Part shown: positions 30,601-39,180 of the stretch, piece by piece
Numbering within the stretch: the first letter of the stretch is position 1
How the letters are laid out: every line of letters starts with the position of its first letter
DNA from: NIC37A-2 sp050289625
GTDB taxonomy: Bacteria > Myxococcota_A > Polyangia > Polyangiales > Polyangiaceae
Reading direction: 5' to 3'
NCBI GenBank assembly: GCA_050289625.1
Contig: JBNKGC010000032.1
Location: 1-44,912, forward strand
DNA length: 44,912 nucleotides
The notes under the pieces: generated by a model
Database searches by the model: none
Told to the model about the DNA's origin: nothing
What the model saw: the letters and a program-made list of their open reading frames with translations, nothing else
Program-made: the position numbers and the translations under genes

Positions 30601-32231
30601 TGCGGACGAGGCGTGGCGTCGCGCAGGTCGTGGTGGCTCTGTCCTGTGGAGGACTTCTGGGTGGTTGCTTCTCCAACGGGGAAGACCGGAAGTTCCCGGG
30701 AAGCGGCTCGTCCGATGCGGCGACGGGTGGCACGGGTGGTTCAGGCGCCGCAGCCGGAGGCACCACCGGAAGCGGCGGACCTGGAACCAACCCGGGCGTC
30801 TCCCTCGGGACGGGAGGCAGCGGCACGGGCGGGACGGATCCGCTCCCCGAGGAGACGGAGGCTCCGACCTTCCGCTTTCCCGTCGTGACCGGCCGCTACC
30901 TGTGGTCCGCCAACCCCGCGAGCGGGCGCGTGGCGCTGATCGATGCCGAAACGCTGACCACCAAGGTGCTGACCGCGGGCCTCTTGCCCACCTATCTGGT
31001 GGCCGTGCCGTCGCCGGAAGACCAGCCCGCGGCCATCGTGCTGAACGTCGGCAGCTCCGACGCCACGCTGTTTCGCGTCGCCGGGGACGCGGTGCGGACG
31101 ACCCACACGCCCGTGCATTTCGGTGCGAATCGTTGGGCGCTTTCGGGCTCGGGACGCTGGGCCGCCGCCTGGACCGAGAGCGGTCAGGGCGCAGACGAGC
31201 TGGATCCCACCGAGGGACTTCAGGAGCTCAGCCTCCTCGATCTCGAAGACGATCCGCCCTCCCGGAGACGCATCAGCGTAGGCTACCGGCCTTCTCAGGT
31301 CGTGTTCGACGAACAGGAAGAGCGGCTGATCGTGGTCTCTTCCTTCGGAATCTCGCTCGTCGATCTGGCGACGGACGAACTCAGCTGGGTCAGTCTGGGC
31401 GAAGGTCAGGGGCGCGATGTTTCCATCACCCGAGATGGCTCGCGCGCCCTCGTTCGCAGGAGCGGCTCCTCCCTCGTCGAGTTGGTGGACCTCGGCGAAT
31501 CGGGCGACGTGGAGTCGATTGACCTAGGCGGCGTGATCACCGATCTCGATCTCGCGCCTTCCGGTCGCGCGGTTGCCGTCGTCCGAGAGAAGTCTCTCCT
31601 CGCCACGTTCGTCGTCACTGGGACATTCGGAGCGGGAGACGCGGTGGACACCGTGACCTTTCCCGGCGAGCTGGTCGGGAGCGCCGAGCTCACCGACGAT
31701 GGGGCCACGGTGGTTCTGTACAGCAATGCCGCCGAAACTGCGCGTGTGACGGTCGTCGATCTGACGCCAGGCGACACCTACCTCGGGCACCGAACCCTCA
31801 CGGCGGAGACGCCGGTGGAATCCGTCGTGGTCAGCCCCGATGGAAAGCATGCGGTGGCGCTCGGCAAGGGTACGGAGGGCGCGGAAACCGGCTCGTTTTC
31901 GGTGCTCGCCCTCACCGAGGAGCGCTTTCCCCGAGTCGTGGGAACGAACGCACCCCTCGCGGACGTGCAGCTCGGCGACCGCATCGGAGTCGTCACCGCG
32001 ACCTCGGCTTCGGGGGTGCACGAGGCCCATTTGATCTCCGTTCCGGCTCTCGACGTGGACACGGTGGCACTCGCGAGTCCCCCGTCGTCGACCGGTCTCT
32101 TGCCCGAGCTCGACTTGGGTTTTGCGGCGCAGACCCACTCGGAAGGGCGCGTCACGTTTTTCGACTTCGACCGGGGCGACGCGCGCACGCTGACCGGATT
32201 CGAGCTCTCGGCCGAGGCAGTACAGGAATGA
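30600..32231 (+). CDS. Beta-propeller lipoprotein 2, paralogue of the first
   Basis: 543 residues; ATG 30600 overlaps the preceding stop (a GTG at 30597 is equally possible). The signal peptide ends LLGGC with lipidated Cys23, followed by a Gly/Ser/Thr linker (30-80). The propeller part aligns block by block with protein 1: YLWSANPASGRVALIDAETL, VGYRPSQVVFDEQEERLIVV, RDVSITRDGSRALVRRSGSS, LDLAPSGRAVAVVREKS and the end GFAAQTHSEGRVTFFDFD. The two are clear tandem paralogues but strongly diverged, so the duplication is old and both copies are maintained. The Gly-rich linker, absent from protein 1 at this place, suggests a greater distance from the membrane. The stop overlaps the third propeller gene by 4 bp. 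Confidence 0.7.
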   Translation: MRTRRGVAQVVVALSCGGLLGGCFSNGEDRKFPGSGSSDAATGGTGGSGAAAGGTTGSGGPGTNPGVSLGTGGSGTGGTDPLPEETEAPTFRFPVVTGRYLWSANPASGRVALIDAETLTTKVLTAGLLPTYLVAVPSPEDQPAAIVLNVGSSDATLFRVAGDAVRTTHTPVHFGANRWALSGSGRWAAAWTESGQGADELDPTEGLQELSLLDLEDDPPSRRRISVGYRPSQVVFDEQEERLIVVSSFGISLVDLATDELSWVSLGEGQGRDVSITRDGSRALVRRSGSSLVELVDLGESGDVESIDLGGVITDLDLAPSGRAVAVVREKSLLATFVVTGTFGAGDAVDTVTFPGELVGSAELTDDGATVVLYSNAAETARVTVVDLTPGDTYLGHRTLTAETPVESVVVSPDGKHAVALGKGTEGAETGSFSVLALTEERFPRVVGTNAPLADVQLGDRIGVVTATSASGVHEAHLISVPALDVDTVALASPPSSTGLLPELDLGFAAQTHSEGRVTFFDFDRGDARTLTGFELSAEAVQE

Positions 32232-33925
32232 CGAAAGGAACGAACATGCAGTGGGAGTCCGGCGCAAGAGGGCTCGTCGCGAAGCGGTCTTCGGGTGTGC
32301 CCCTGAGCGGGGCCTCACCCCTGAGTCGGACGCGCGACGTCCGAAGAGCCTCTTTTCGTCGGAACTTGGCGTTCGTCGGTGTCCTGACGGTCTTGGGCTG
32401 TTCGAGCGCGAGCTCCGAGTGGGATGCACCCCTCGGTGATCCGGAGCCGGTGGGCTTGAGTGGCAGCGTCGTCGTTCGCGACGACTCCATGAATCGGATG
32501 TTGTTCCTCACCTCCCCTCGGGAAAACGAGCTCACCGTCGAGGTCGTGGGTGCGGGGCGCAACGTGGCGGCCACGGTGGCCTCGGCCGATCTGAATCGCC
32601 TGTTCGTGCTCTCGCGGGGTGTCTTTCCCCGGCGCACCGAGGAAGACGAAGGGCCGCGCCTCAGCGTGTACGACGGTTCTCCCGACCCCGACGGAGCGCG
32701 TCTCTTGAAGGAGTTCGCCCTCGACGACCCGAAGGAACGGCTTGCTCTGGATCCGCGCGGCGAGTGGGTCGCTGCTTTCGGCGGTGACTCGACGGTGGTC
32801 AACCCCAACGAGCTCGTGCTCTTCAATCTCGACGAGGGCGACGGCACCGAGGGAACCGCGCAGTCGAAGACCATTCGCAGCTTCGGCGGCGCGCCGGTGG
32901 AGCTGGTCTTTACCGAGGAACTCACCGTGCCCGTGGGGGGGGCACGGCGACTCCTCGCCGTACGCACCGACCGTGACGTCACCTTGGTCGATCTCGCGAA
33001 CCTCGAGGACAGCGAGCTCACCATCAAACTTCCCCAGGGAGCGAACGGAGTGGCCCTCACTCCCCAGCAGATCGTCTACGACGACGGTGACCCCGACGAC
33101 GCCACCGACGCGCGCATTGCCATTCGCCTTGCGGGAACCAGCGACGTGGTGATCGTGGAGCTCGGTGAACCGTCGGTCGAGGGACGCGATTTTTCGCCGG
33201 TGCTCAACATCGTGGACGTGGGTGACGTGCCGAGCGCCATCGACTTCGTTCGCACCGATGGGGGACTGCGATTGGCGGCTCTCGTTCCTGGGAGCGCGAA
33301 GGCCGTGCTCGTGAGTCCCGAGACGACTCGTGCTGAAGTCATTCAGCTTCCGGGCGGATATTCGCAAATGCGTCGGATCACGAGCGAAGTCTCGCAAGCC
33401 GACGGGGGCGACGTGGCGCTCTTGTGGGGCAATTCCCCGAACATCGCCTTTTGGTCGCTGGGGAGCACGAGCTCGACACCCCACCGGAGTGTGGACACCG
33501 CGGCCCTGTCCTTTCCGGTGGCCGAAGTGCTCGATGTGCCGGAGCCGAACTCGCACCTCAAGGTGTTGCGGGGGCCGAGCTCGGACCTGTTCGTGCTGGA
33601 TCTGAATGCGCGCCAGAGCTTCCCGCTGAACACGAGCTTCACGGGCGGTCGGGTGCACGTTGCCCCCGACGGACGGCGGCTGTGGGTGTACCAAGCCGAC
33701 CAGCAGAACTTCTCCTCGGTGGAGCTCGAAGACCTGCACCCGCGCGCCCTGTACGTCGACCTCGGTGTGACCGGTGTGTTCGACGTGCTGCGCGGAGATG
33801 GCGGACGCTCGGCGATCGCCCTTCATACCTCGCGGGGATGGCACGCCACCGTGTTCGACGCCGAAGACCCTCACTCGGCGAAAACCGCCCACTTTCCTGC
33901 CCTTCAGCTCAGTGGGTTCGAATGA
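32228..33925 (+). CDS. Beta-propeller lipoprotein 3
   Basis: 565 residues from ATG 32228, overlapping the previous stop (ATGA). The N-region is unusually long (about 45 residues, Arg-rich), before NLAFVGVLTVLGC with lipidated Cys58; an internal ATG at 32246 is an alternative start. The body again shows propeller blades: SMNRMLFLTSPRENELTVEV, LALDPRGEWVAAFGGDST, RLLAVRTDRDVTLVDLANLE, IRLAGTSDVVIVELG, VHVAPDGRRLWVYQADQQNF. It is only distantly related to proteins 1 and 2. No enzymatic motif is seen. The stop overlaps the barrel gene by 4 bp, so the translation of four genes is chained. Confidence 0.68.
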   Translation: MTKGTNMQWESGARGLVAKRSSGVPLSGASPLSRTRDVRRASFRRNLAFVGVLTVLGCSSASSEWDAPLGDPEPVGLSGSVVVRDDSMNRMLFLTSPRENELTVEVVGAGRNVAATVASADLNRLFVLSRGVFPRRTEEDEGPRLSVYDGSPDPDGARLLKEFALDDPKERLALDPRGEWVAAFGGDSTVVNPNELVLFNLDEGDGTEGTAQSKTIRSFGGAPVELVFTEELTVPVGGARRLLAVRTDRDVTLVDLANLEDSELTIKLPQGANGVALTPQQIVYDDGDPDDATDARIAIRLAGTSDVVIVELGEPSVEGRDFSPVLNIVDVGDVPSAIDFVRTDGGLRLAALVPGSAKAVLVSPETTRAEVIQLPGGYSQMRRITSEVSQADGGDVALLWGNSPNIAFWSLGSTSSTPHRSVDTAALSFPVAEVLDVPEPNSHLKVLRGPSSDLFVLDLNARQSFPLNTSFTGGRVHVAPDGRRLWVYQADQQNFSSVELEDLHPRALYVDLGVTGVFDVLRGDGGRSAIALHTSRGWHATVFDAEDPHSAKTAHFPALQLSGFE

Positions 33926-34998
33926 ACTCGAAAAGGCCCATGAAACGGATTTTTGCACTGCGAAGCAGCCGAGCCCTCGTCGCTTCGGCCTGGATGATCG
34001 GCGTGACTTTGGGAGCAGCCACCGCTCGGGCCGAGTCGCCGCAGGAGACAGCGCCCGAGAGCGACGCTTCCGAAGAGGCTCCCCCGTGGGTGTCTCCCTC
34101 GGACGCTCCCGCGGATCCAGGCGCTTCGCCGCCGCGCGGCGAGGAGCCTTCCGCGGCTGAAGGGTCCGCCGAAACGCGTACTGAAAGCGACGAGTCGAAT
34201 AGCGAGGCTTCGTCCGAGGGTGGAGAAGCCACTTCCCCAGCGGGCTCGGCGAAAGACTCGAGCGAGCCTGTAGCGGGGCCGGTCGAGGCGAACGGGAAGG
34301 CGGCGCTGTCCCGGGTTTCAAGCGCTCCACCGAAGGACAAGGCCGTCGACCCGCCGCCTACGGCGCCCATCGACTACGAAGCGCTCCCGCTTACCTACCA
34401 CCAAGTGCACATCGACGTCGGCGTCGGGCCCCGGCTCAATTGGCTCTTCGACGATGCGTTCGACCTGTTCTCGGACGGCGATCTGTTGGCGTCCCTGGCG
34501 GTTCGCGCGGGGAGCACGGTCTGGGTCAGGGAGCGCAGCAGCCTCGCGGTCATCGGAGAGTGGGAGCGCGGAGGATCGTCGGGCAGCGCTCGAGGGCTCG
34601 ACACGCGCTTCGACATGAATCGGTTCTTGCTTGGCGTGGAGGGTCGCTACCACGTGGTTTCGCGTCTTGCCGGATACGGCCGCTTCTCCGCCGGACTGGT
34701 CCGGCAGAGTTCACGCATCGGTCCGGAGGCGAAGCCCACGACCCTCGAGCACTCCAGCAACGACTTCAGCGTGGTCCTGACCCTCGGCACGGCGGTTCGC
34801 CTGTTCGGTTCCCCTGATGGAAGGCAGCGAACTCCGCGGGGTCACCTCTACCTCGAAGCGGGCTACTCGTATGTCGCTCCGGACGAGCTGTCGTTCCGAG
34901 CGGGCGACGACGGTCCCCTTCGGGCCGAACCCGTCGAGCTCGGCACGCTTTCCCTCGGGGGGCCGCAGCTCGGCGCGGGCGTGCTCATCACCCTCTGA
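33922..34998 (+). CDS. Predicted outer-membrane beta-barrel protein
   Basis: 358 residues from ATG 33922, overlapping the previous stop; an ATG six codons on is the alternative start. A cleavable signal peptide ends at ATARA|ES (about 38-39), with no lipobox. Residues 40-150 are a long Ser/Glu/Pro/Ala-rich disordered segment. From about 158 the sequence alternates in barrel-strand fashion: VHIDVGVGPRLNWLFDD, LLASLAVRAGSTVWVRE, SSLAVIGEWERGG, FLLGVEGRYHVVSRLAGYGR, FSVVLTLGTAVRLFGSP, GHLYLEAGYSYVAPDEL, ending LGAGVLITL. That suggests eight to ten strands. The position behind three lipid-anchored propellers suggests it is their outer-membrane partner or anchor; this is inference. Confidence 0.6.
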   Translation: MNSKRPMKRIFALRSSRALVASAWMIGVTLGAATARAESPQETAPESDASEEAPPWVSPSDAPADPGASPPRGEEPSAAEGSAETRTESDESNSEASSEGGEATSPAGSAKDSSEPVAGPVEANGKAALSRVSSAPPKDKAVDPPPTAPIDYEALPLTYHQVHIDVGVGPRLNWLFDDAFDLFSDGDLLASLAVRAGSTVWVRERSSLAVIGEWERGGSSGSARGLDTRFDMNRFLLGVEGRYHVVSRLAGYGRFSAGLVRQSSRIGPEAKPTTLEHSSNDFSVVLTLGTAVRLFGSPDGRQRTPRGHLYLEAGYSYVAPDELSFRAGDDGPLRAEPVELGTLSLGGPQLGAGVLITL

Positions 34999-35024
34999 CT
35001 CGTTCCCTGTCGTCCGCACCCGAG

Positions 35025-36029
35025 ATGAAGCCCATGTCCCGAAATCGCCCTTTCCTCCTCGCCACCAGCGCCTCGGTTGGCGACCGGACCAAGTCTGTCG
35101 CGGGCGCGATGCTCTTCGCGCTCCTGGTCGCGGGATGTGCATCCGACGATGGGTCGACGGACCCCGGGATTGAGCCTCCGCAGCAAGACACTGGGCCGTC
35201 CGTTCAACCGAGCCCCATCCCCGTCGTTCCAGGGCCCGTCCTGGGCGAGGGCACGCAGGTTGGCTCAGCCAGCATCAAGAGCTACCTGGAGGACACGGAG
35301 CGCGAGCCGCCCTTCCTGACCGGGTCCATTTTCGCCAACGGTTTTTCCCTGTCGAACACGGGCGCTGCCGGGGCGCCAGGCGTCGACGTGCTTGCTCCGC
35401 ATCTGCTCGCGCAGACGCTGGGTCTTGGAAGCGGCGACCTCACCGTGCTCGCTCTGTTCGATCGATCGGTGTCGATGAGCGATCCATGGGAGGGCCAGCC
35501 ACGGTGGAAAGTGGCCGGTCGCGCCTTCATGGATGGTCTCAAGGGCGTCGAGGAGCAGGTGACCCTCGGTGCGATGTTCTTCCCGCAAGCAGCGGAGTGC
35601 GACGTCGCGCCCCTTTCCGACCCGCGCCAGATCCAGTTTCAGCCGGGTACGACCTTCCAGCAACACTGGGAAGCCTTTCCGCAAAACCGCTTTCCCAGCG
35701 GCGGAACCCCCCTCGGCCCCGCCTTCGAGGAGGTAGACGCGGTCGTGAGCGAGGCGTTCGACTACGGACTGATCGGCGCCGGGCGTCGCTTCCGGGTCGT
35801 CGTGATCACCGATGGCAAGCCGAACTGCGGAACCGATCCGGCGCGGGTGCTTCACTTGGCGACGACGTGGCGCGCCCTTGGCGTGGAAGTCGCCGTCATC
35901 GGGCTTCCCGGTTCGGAGGAGGCGACGGACTTCCTCGACCAGCTGGCAATGGCCGGCGGGACGACGCAGCATCGCTCCGCCTCCGACGCAGACGAGGCCG
36001 AGGAGGAGTTTGCTATCGTCGTGAGGTAG
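35025..36029 (+). CDS. Lipoprotein with von Willebrand factor A domain
   Basis: 334 residues from ATG 35025 (a second ATG at 35034). The signal peptide ends LLVAGC with lipidated Cys38. A Pro-rich linker (50-75) leads to a vWA domain at about 138-334. The metal-dependent adhesion site is complete: DRSVS at 146-150 (DxSxS), Thr228 in SGGTPLGPA, and Asp263 in VITDGKPNC. The last strand region reads VEVAVIGLPGSEEATDFL. vWA domains with an intact site bind protein ligands through a divalent metal. The gene lies 26 bp after the barrel gene on the same strand and is probably the last member of the propeller/barrel operon, where it could be the ligand-binding component. Confidence 0.8.
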   Translation: MKPMSRNRPFLLATSASVGDRTKSVAGAMLFALLVAGCASDDGSTDPGIEPPQQDTGPSVQPSPIPVVPGPVLGEGTQVGSASIKSYLEDTEREPPFLTGSIFANGFSLSNTGAAGAPGVDVLAPHLLAQTLGLGSGDLTVLALFDRSVSMSDPWEGQPRWKVAGRAFMDGLKGVEEQVTLGAMFFPQAAECDVAPLSDPRQIQFQPGTTFQQHWEAFPQNRFPSGGTPLGPAFEEVDAVVSEAFDYGLIGAGRRFRVVVITDGKPNCGTDPARVLHLATTWRALGVEVAVIGLPGSEEATDFLDQLAMAGGTTQHRSASDADEAEEEFAIVVR

Positions 36030-36046
36030 ACGGGCGGGGCCGGACC

Positions 36047-36418
36047 TCACCTGAGGCCGTACGCGACGAACAGGCCGATCATGGTCGCGAGCAAGAGCAG
36101 GAACGCGAGGAACGTGAAAAGCTGCAACCGCCCTTTCGGTGCCCCGGTGCTGCGCTGCGTCTCGAGTTGCGCCATGGCCAGCACGGCAACGCTCTTGAGC
36201 TTCTTCTCGGCGACCTCGGCGCGGGTGCGATCGCCGGTCATGCCGCGGTAGCGAACGGCTGCCTCCGCGAGCTGGTTGGCGGTTTGGCAGTGCTGCAAAA
36301 AGGCTGCGTGCGCTTTCTCGTCGTCCCAGTGATCCAGGGTGTGCTTCCACAGGGACTCGAGCCCCGGATCAAAAATCTGAGGACGCGACGGAGCCGTCAC
36401 AGCATGATCTTCACGCAC
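36047..36418 (-). CDS. Small C-terminally anchored protein, unknown
   Basis: 123 residues from GTG 36418, overlapping the end of the preceding gene by 8 bp. The body is helical (LWKHTLDHWDDEKAHAAFLQ, then QTANQLAEAAVRYRGMTGDR and AEVAEKKLKSVAVLAMAQLE). A single hydrophobic segment at the very end (about 101-121, LQLFTFLAFLLLLATMIGLF) makes it tail-anchored, with the soluble part in the cytoplasm. The helical part resembles a TPR-like hairpin pair. Probably co-expressed with the gene at 36411-37010. No family name can be given. Confidence 0.6.
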   Translation of the reverse strand: MREDHAVTAPSRPQIFDPGLESLWKHTLDHWDDEKAHAAFLQHCQTANQLAEAAVRYRGMTGDRTRAEVAEKKLKSVAVLAMAQLETQRSTGAPKGRLQLFTFLAFLLLLATMIGLFVAYGLR

Positions 36419-37010
36419 GCAGGCAGCGACGCAAATCCGCCGCGGCGGTTCGAGTCGTCAACTCGTCCGCGTGCTCTTCGAGGCGCCTGAGGCGCTGATC
36501 GAACACCGGGACCTGTCGAGGAGCCTCCGATGCGATCAAGCAGGACAGCACGTCCAGAGCCTCGCGAGCGCGGCTCTCGTCGAAATGCTCGAGCAGCTTG
36601 AGCTGTACCTCCTGCTCTTCGGGCAACACGAAGCCCGCGGCGAGGTAGTTTTCGACGGCGCGCGAAATCGCCGAGCGACCCTCTGCCGCCATCACGTGGC
36701 TGAGCAGGCGACGTCGTTCACGCTCGCGATCGTCGATCGTGTCTTGTTTGACCTGAACGATGCGCGCCTCGCGCCGCCGCGGAGTATCTGCCGAGCTGGG
36801 CTTATCCAACTTCGGCATTTCGGCTTGCGCCGAGCGATCCGGCCGAGGTTTGGCCGAAGCCGCTTTCATGCGACGAGTCGGCCTCTCCAGGCGGGGGGAG
36901 TTGGGTCGCCGTGCGGCAACGATCACGGGTTCCGTGGGCGCGCTCGGTGCGGTTTGCTTCTTTCGCTTGCGCCGGCGCCTGCGTCCAGACCGGTGGGGCT
37001 GTGCGTCCAT
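36411..37010 (-). CDS. Basic-headed helical protein, unknown
   Basis: 199 residues; ATG 37010 preceded by AAGGAC. The first 75 residues are highly basic and low-complexity (RRRRKRKKQ, RRPNSPRLERPTRRMKAASA), as in nucleic-acid or membrane-surface binding tails. From about 90 the protein is helical: ERERRRLLSHVMAAEGRSAI, SRAVENYLAAGFVLPEEQEV, LKLLEHFDESRAREALDVLS and LRRLEEHADELTTRTAAADL. No signal peptide. The stop overlaps the start of the tail-anchored protein gene, so the two products are likely partners. The family is not recognised. Its upstream region shares two inverted repeats with the aminotransferase gene. Confidence 0.55.
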   Translation of the reverse strand: MDAQPHRSGRRRRRKRKKQTAPSAPTEPVIVAARRPNSPRLERPTRRMKAASAKPRPDRSAQAEMPKLDKPSSADTPRRREARIVQVKQDTIDDRERERRRLLSHVMAAEGRSAISRAVENYLAAGFVLPEEQEVQLKLLEHFDESRAREALDVLSCLIASEAPRQVPVFDQRLRRLEEHADELTTRTAAADLRRCLRA

Positions 37011-37526
37011 GTACGTCCTTCAGGGATTCACTAGCCCGTCTGCTGGGAGGGCCTTGGCATCCCGAATTGGGAAGCCGCGCGGCTCCAATGACGTCCAGCA
37101 GGCGGACAGTCGGTGGGGGGCAGTGCGCCGGGAGCGACACCGCGTCCAACCTCCGAATGCAGTGTTAGCATGCACTGCTGGTCGAGTCGCAACAATTTTT
37201 GTCGAAGCGACTCCGGAAACCAGCCCATCGCGGCGTGGACCGAGCCGGTGGCGGCGCTCGGACGCCCGTTCGACCGCTCTCGAGCCCGCCCCGCGAACCG
37301 CCTCCCCATCGGTCCGCGGCAGCGGATCCAGCGTGGAAGATCTCGCAGAATCAGTGCTTCACGCGACGAGGTTCGAGGTTGAGGCACGGCGGGCTCGCGA
37401 CGGAACGAGTGCGCATCCAAAGGGGCGCAGGGATTCGGACCGATCCACCTCTCCTGAGAGTCCGTGGGGATAGGCTCCCAATTTTTCGATCCTGCGGTTT
37501 CGGACCATGCTGAAGCGGTGGAGGCC
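37011..37526. other. Divergent intergenic region with two inverted repeats
   Basis: No gene is supported here. Two dyads lie close together: GCAGTG (37159-37164) / CACTGC (37173-37178), and GAGTCGC (37184-37190) / GCGACTC (37207-37213), with an A/T-rich AACAATTTTTGTCG between the second pair's arms. They sit 150-200 bp upstream of the minus-strand gene at 37010 and 310-370 bp before ilvE, so they more likely serve the former. GTG 37464 is a less likely ilvE start. Confidence 0.45.
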
Positions 37527-38447
37527 ATGGTCGACTGCGGTGACAAGCTCTGGAAAGACGGAAAGCTCGTCGAGGCTGACTCCTGTCGGCTCCCGCTTTT
37601 GACCCACTCGCTGCACTACGGAGTGGGGGTTTTCGAGGGGATCCGTGCCTATCGCGGTCCGGACGGACGCGCGCAGATCTTCCGGCTCTCGGATCACGTG
37701 GCTCGTCTGTACGACTCGTGCCGCTTGGTCCACCTGGAGCCTCAGCCGACCCCCGACGAGGTCTGCGCAGGCTGCGTCACCCTCCTCCGGTATCACGGTT
37801 GGGAGGACGCATACTTGAGACCTCTGGTCGTGCTCGGTGAGGGCGCCATGGGCCTCTTCCCGAGTGCTAACCCAGTGTGGACGTTTGTCGTTGCGTGGAG
37901 GTGGGGTGCCTACCTGGGCAGTGACGCGCTCGAGCACGGGATCCGCGTGACCATTTCCTCTCACTCGAGGCAGCACATCCGCGCCGTGCTGCCTCGAGCG
38001 AAGGTCTCCGGCTACTACGTAACCAGCGTCCTGGCCAAACAGGAGGCCAAGGCGCGCGGCTTCGACGAGGCTCTCCTGCTCGACTGCGGTGGGCACGTCG
38101 CCGAGGGTTCAGGGGAAAACCTCTTCGTGGTGCGCCGGGGCAAGCTGCTCACTCCACCCTTGTCCGGCTCGATCCTCGACGGCCTGACCCGCGATACGGT
38201 GATGACTCTGGCGGGGGAACTCGGAATCGAGGTGCTCGAGCAATCGCTGCTCCGCGACGACCTCTATCTCGCCGATGAGGTGTTTCTCACAGGGACAGCG
38301 GCGGAGGTGACGCCTGTGGTTCAGGTCGACGATCGCGCGATCGGCGATGGAAAGCCGGGTCCGATCAGCCGTGTCCTCCAGGAGCAATACTTCTCCGTCG
38401 TGCGCGGAGCGAACGGAGCGCACGCCGAGTGGAGGACGGAGGTCTGA
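37527..38447 (+). CDS. ilvE: Branched-chain amino acid aminotransferase (fold-type IV PLP enzyme)
   Basis: 306 residues from ATG 37527, matching the usual length of about 305-310; the longer GTG start at 37464 adds 21 residues without family counterpart. It transfers the amino group between Leu/Ile/Val and 2-oxoglutarate, the last step of branched-chain synthesis and first of degradation. Markers in order: DKLWKDGKLVEAD (6-18), LTHSLHYGVGVFEGIRAY (25-42), the PLP lysine Lys159 in RAKVSGYYVTSVLAK (same number as in the E. coli enzyme), Glu193 region VAEGSGENLF, and FLTGTAAEVTPV near the C-terminus. All key residues are present. It stands alone, not in an ilv operon. Confidence 0.93.
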   Translation: MVDCGDKLWKDGKLVEADSCRLPLLTHSLHYGVGVFEGIRAYRGPDGRAQIFRLSDHVARLYDSCRLVHLEPQPTPDEVCAGCVTLLRYHGWEDAYLRPLVVLGEGAMGLFPSANPVWTFVVAWRWGAYLGSDALEHGIRVTISSHSRQHIRAVLPRAKVSGYYVTSVLAKQEAKARGFDEALLLDCGGHVAEGSGENLFVVRRGKLLTPPLSGSILDGLTRDTVMTLAGELGIEVLEQSLLRDDLYLADEVFLTGTAAEVTPVVQVDDRAIGDGKPGPISRVLQEQYFSVVRGANGAHAEWRTEV

Positions 38448-38495
38448 ATCCCGGAGGCCGTGACGAGCGGGCACCGAGCGGGGTAGCGTTCCCGC

Positions 38496-39179
38496 GTGGT
38501 TCGGTCACTGGGCACTTTTGGCCTCTTGCTTGGGATGAGTGCGCTTTCGACGGGCTGCGCCGCGATCGAGGCCTCGCAGGCTGCGGCTGCACCCGCGCCG
38601 CAGGCGACGGCGTTGCCCACCCGTGATGGGGCGCCCCGCGCACCGGACACGCCGCCGGAAGCTCGCCTGGCAGCGTTGCCCGATGCGGATTGGGGGTACC
38701 TGGTGGCGCCCCAACTCTCCCTCGAGATCCCGCTGCCCGATCGCGGCGGGTGGCAAGCGACCGAGGACGATCCGCGATGGGTCACCGTTCGGCACACGCC
38801 GAGCGGATCGGTCTTGGCCTTTCGGATCTGGCGCGCGCAGCGCAGCGTGCGACTCGACGATTGTGAGCGACAGCTCGCGCTCTGGCGACCGGAGCTGCGC
38901 GAGGCCGACAGCGGTGGTTTGATCGACCAACGCCGCCTTTCCGCGCCGGAGGGTTTTCACGCGCGGCTCAGGATGTGGGTCGAGAGCGGTGGGACGGGGG
39001 TGGCCCTCGCCACCGGTGCAAAAACTGGCAGGTGCTACGCAGGCATCTTCCGCACCCGAGCCACGGAAGTCGAACTCGCACGCCGCCTCAGGCTGGTTGG
39101 ACGAGGAACCTTCGAGCGTGTGCGGTTTTTGGGGGTCGAGGGCATGCGCCGTCCCGATCGACCCGAGCTTCCGTTCTGA
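38496..39179 (+). CDS. Predicted lipoprotein, function unknown
   Basis: 227 residues from GTG 38496. The signal peptide (SLGTFGLLLGMSALSTGC) ends at lipidated Cys21. An Ala/Pro-rich linker (25-60) precedes a compact domain: LEIPLPDRGGWQATEDDPRW, VTVRHTPSGSVLAFRIWRA, CERQLALWRPELREA, FHARLRMWVESG, a Cys in GRCYAGIFRT, ending ELARRLRLVGRGTFERVR. The pattern resembles the small alpha/beta PsbP/MOG1-like or 'DUF1795' fold, but that is a guess. It lies 48 bp after ilvE on the same strand and its stop is only 1 bp from the convergent M16 peptidase stop, leaving no room for a terminator. Confidence 0.6.
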   Translation: MVRSLGTFGLLLGMSALSTGCAAIEASQAAAAPAPQATALPTRDGAPRAPDTPPEARLAALPDADWGYLVAPQLSLEIPLPDRGGWQATEDDPRWVTVRHTPSGSVLAFRIWRAQRSVRLDDCERQLALWRPELREADSGGLIDQRRLSAPEGFHARLRMWVESGGTGVALATGAKTGRCYAGIFRTRATEVELARRLRLVGRGTFERVRFLGVEGMRRPDRPELPF

Positions 39180-39180
39180 C

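Noticed and set aside
32315..34330. 671-codon minus-strand frame
   Set aside because: Antisense to the third propeller and barrel genes; no domain is recognisable, and the composition is rich in Arg/His as expected of a shadow frame.
37436..37460. Minus-strand GGAGAGGTGG resembling the 5' end of a serine tRNA
   Set aside because: Only the first ten bases fit; no anticodon stem, variable arm, T-arm or matching 3' acceptor strand follows.
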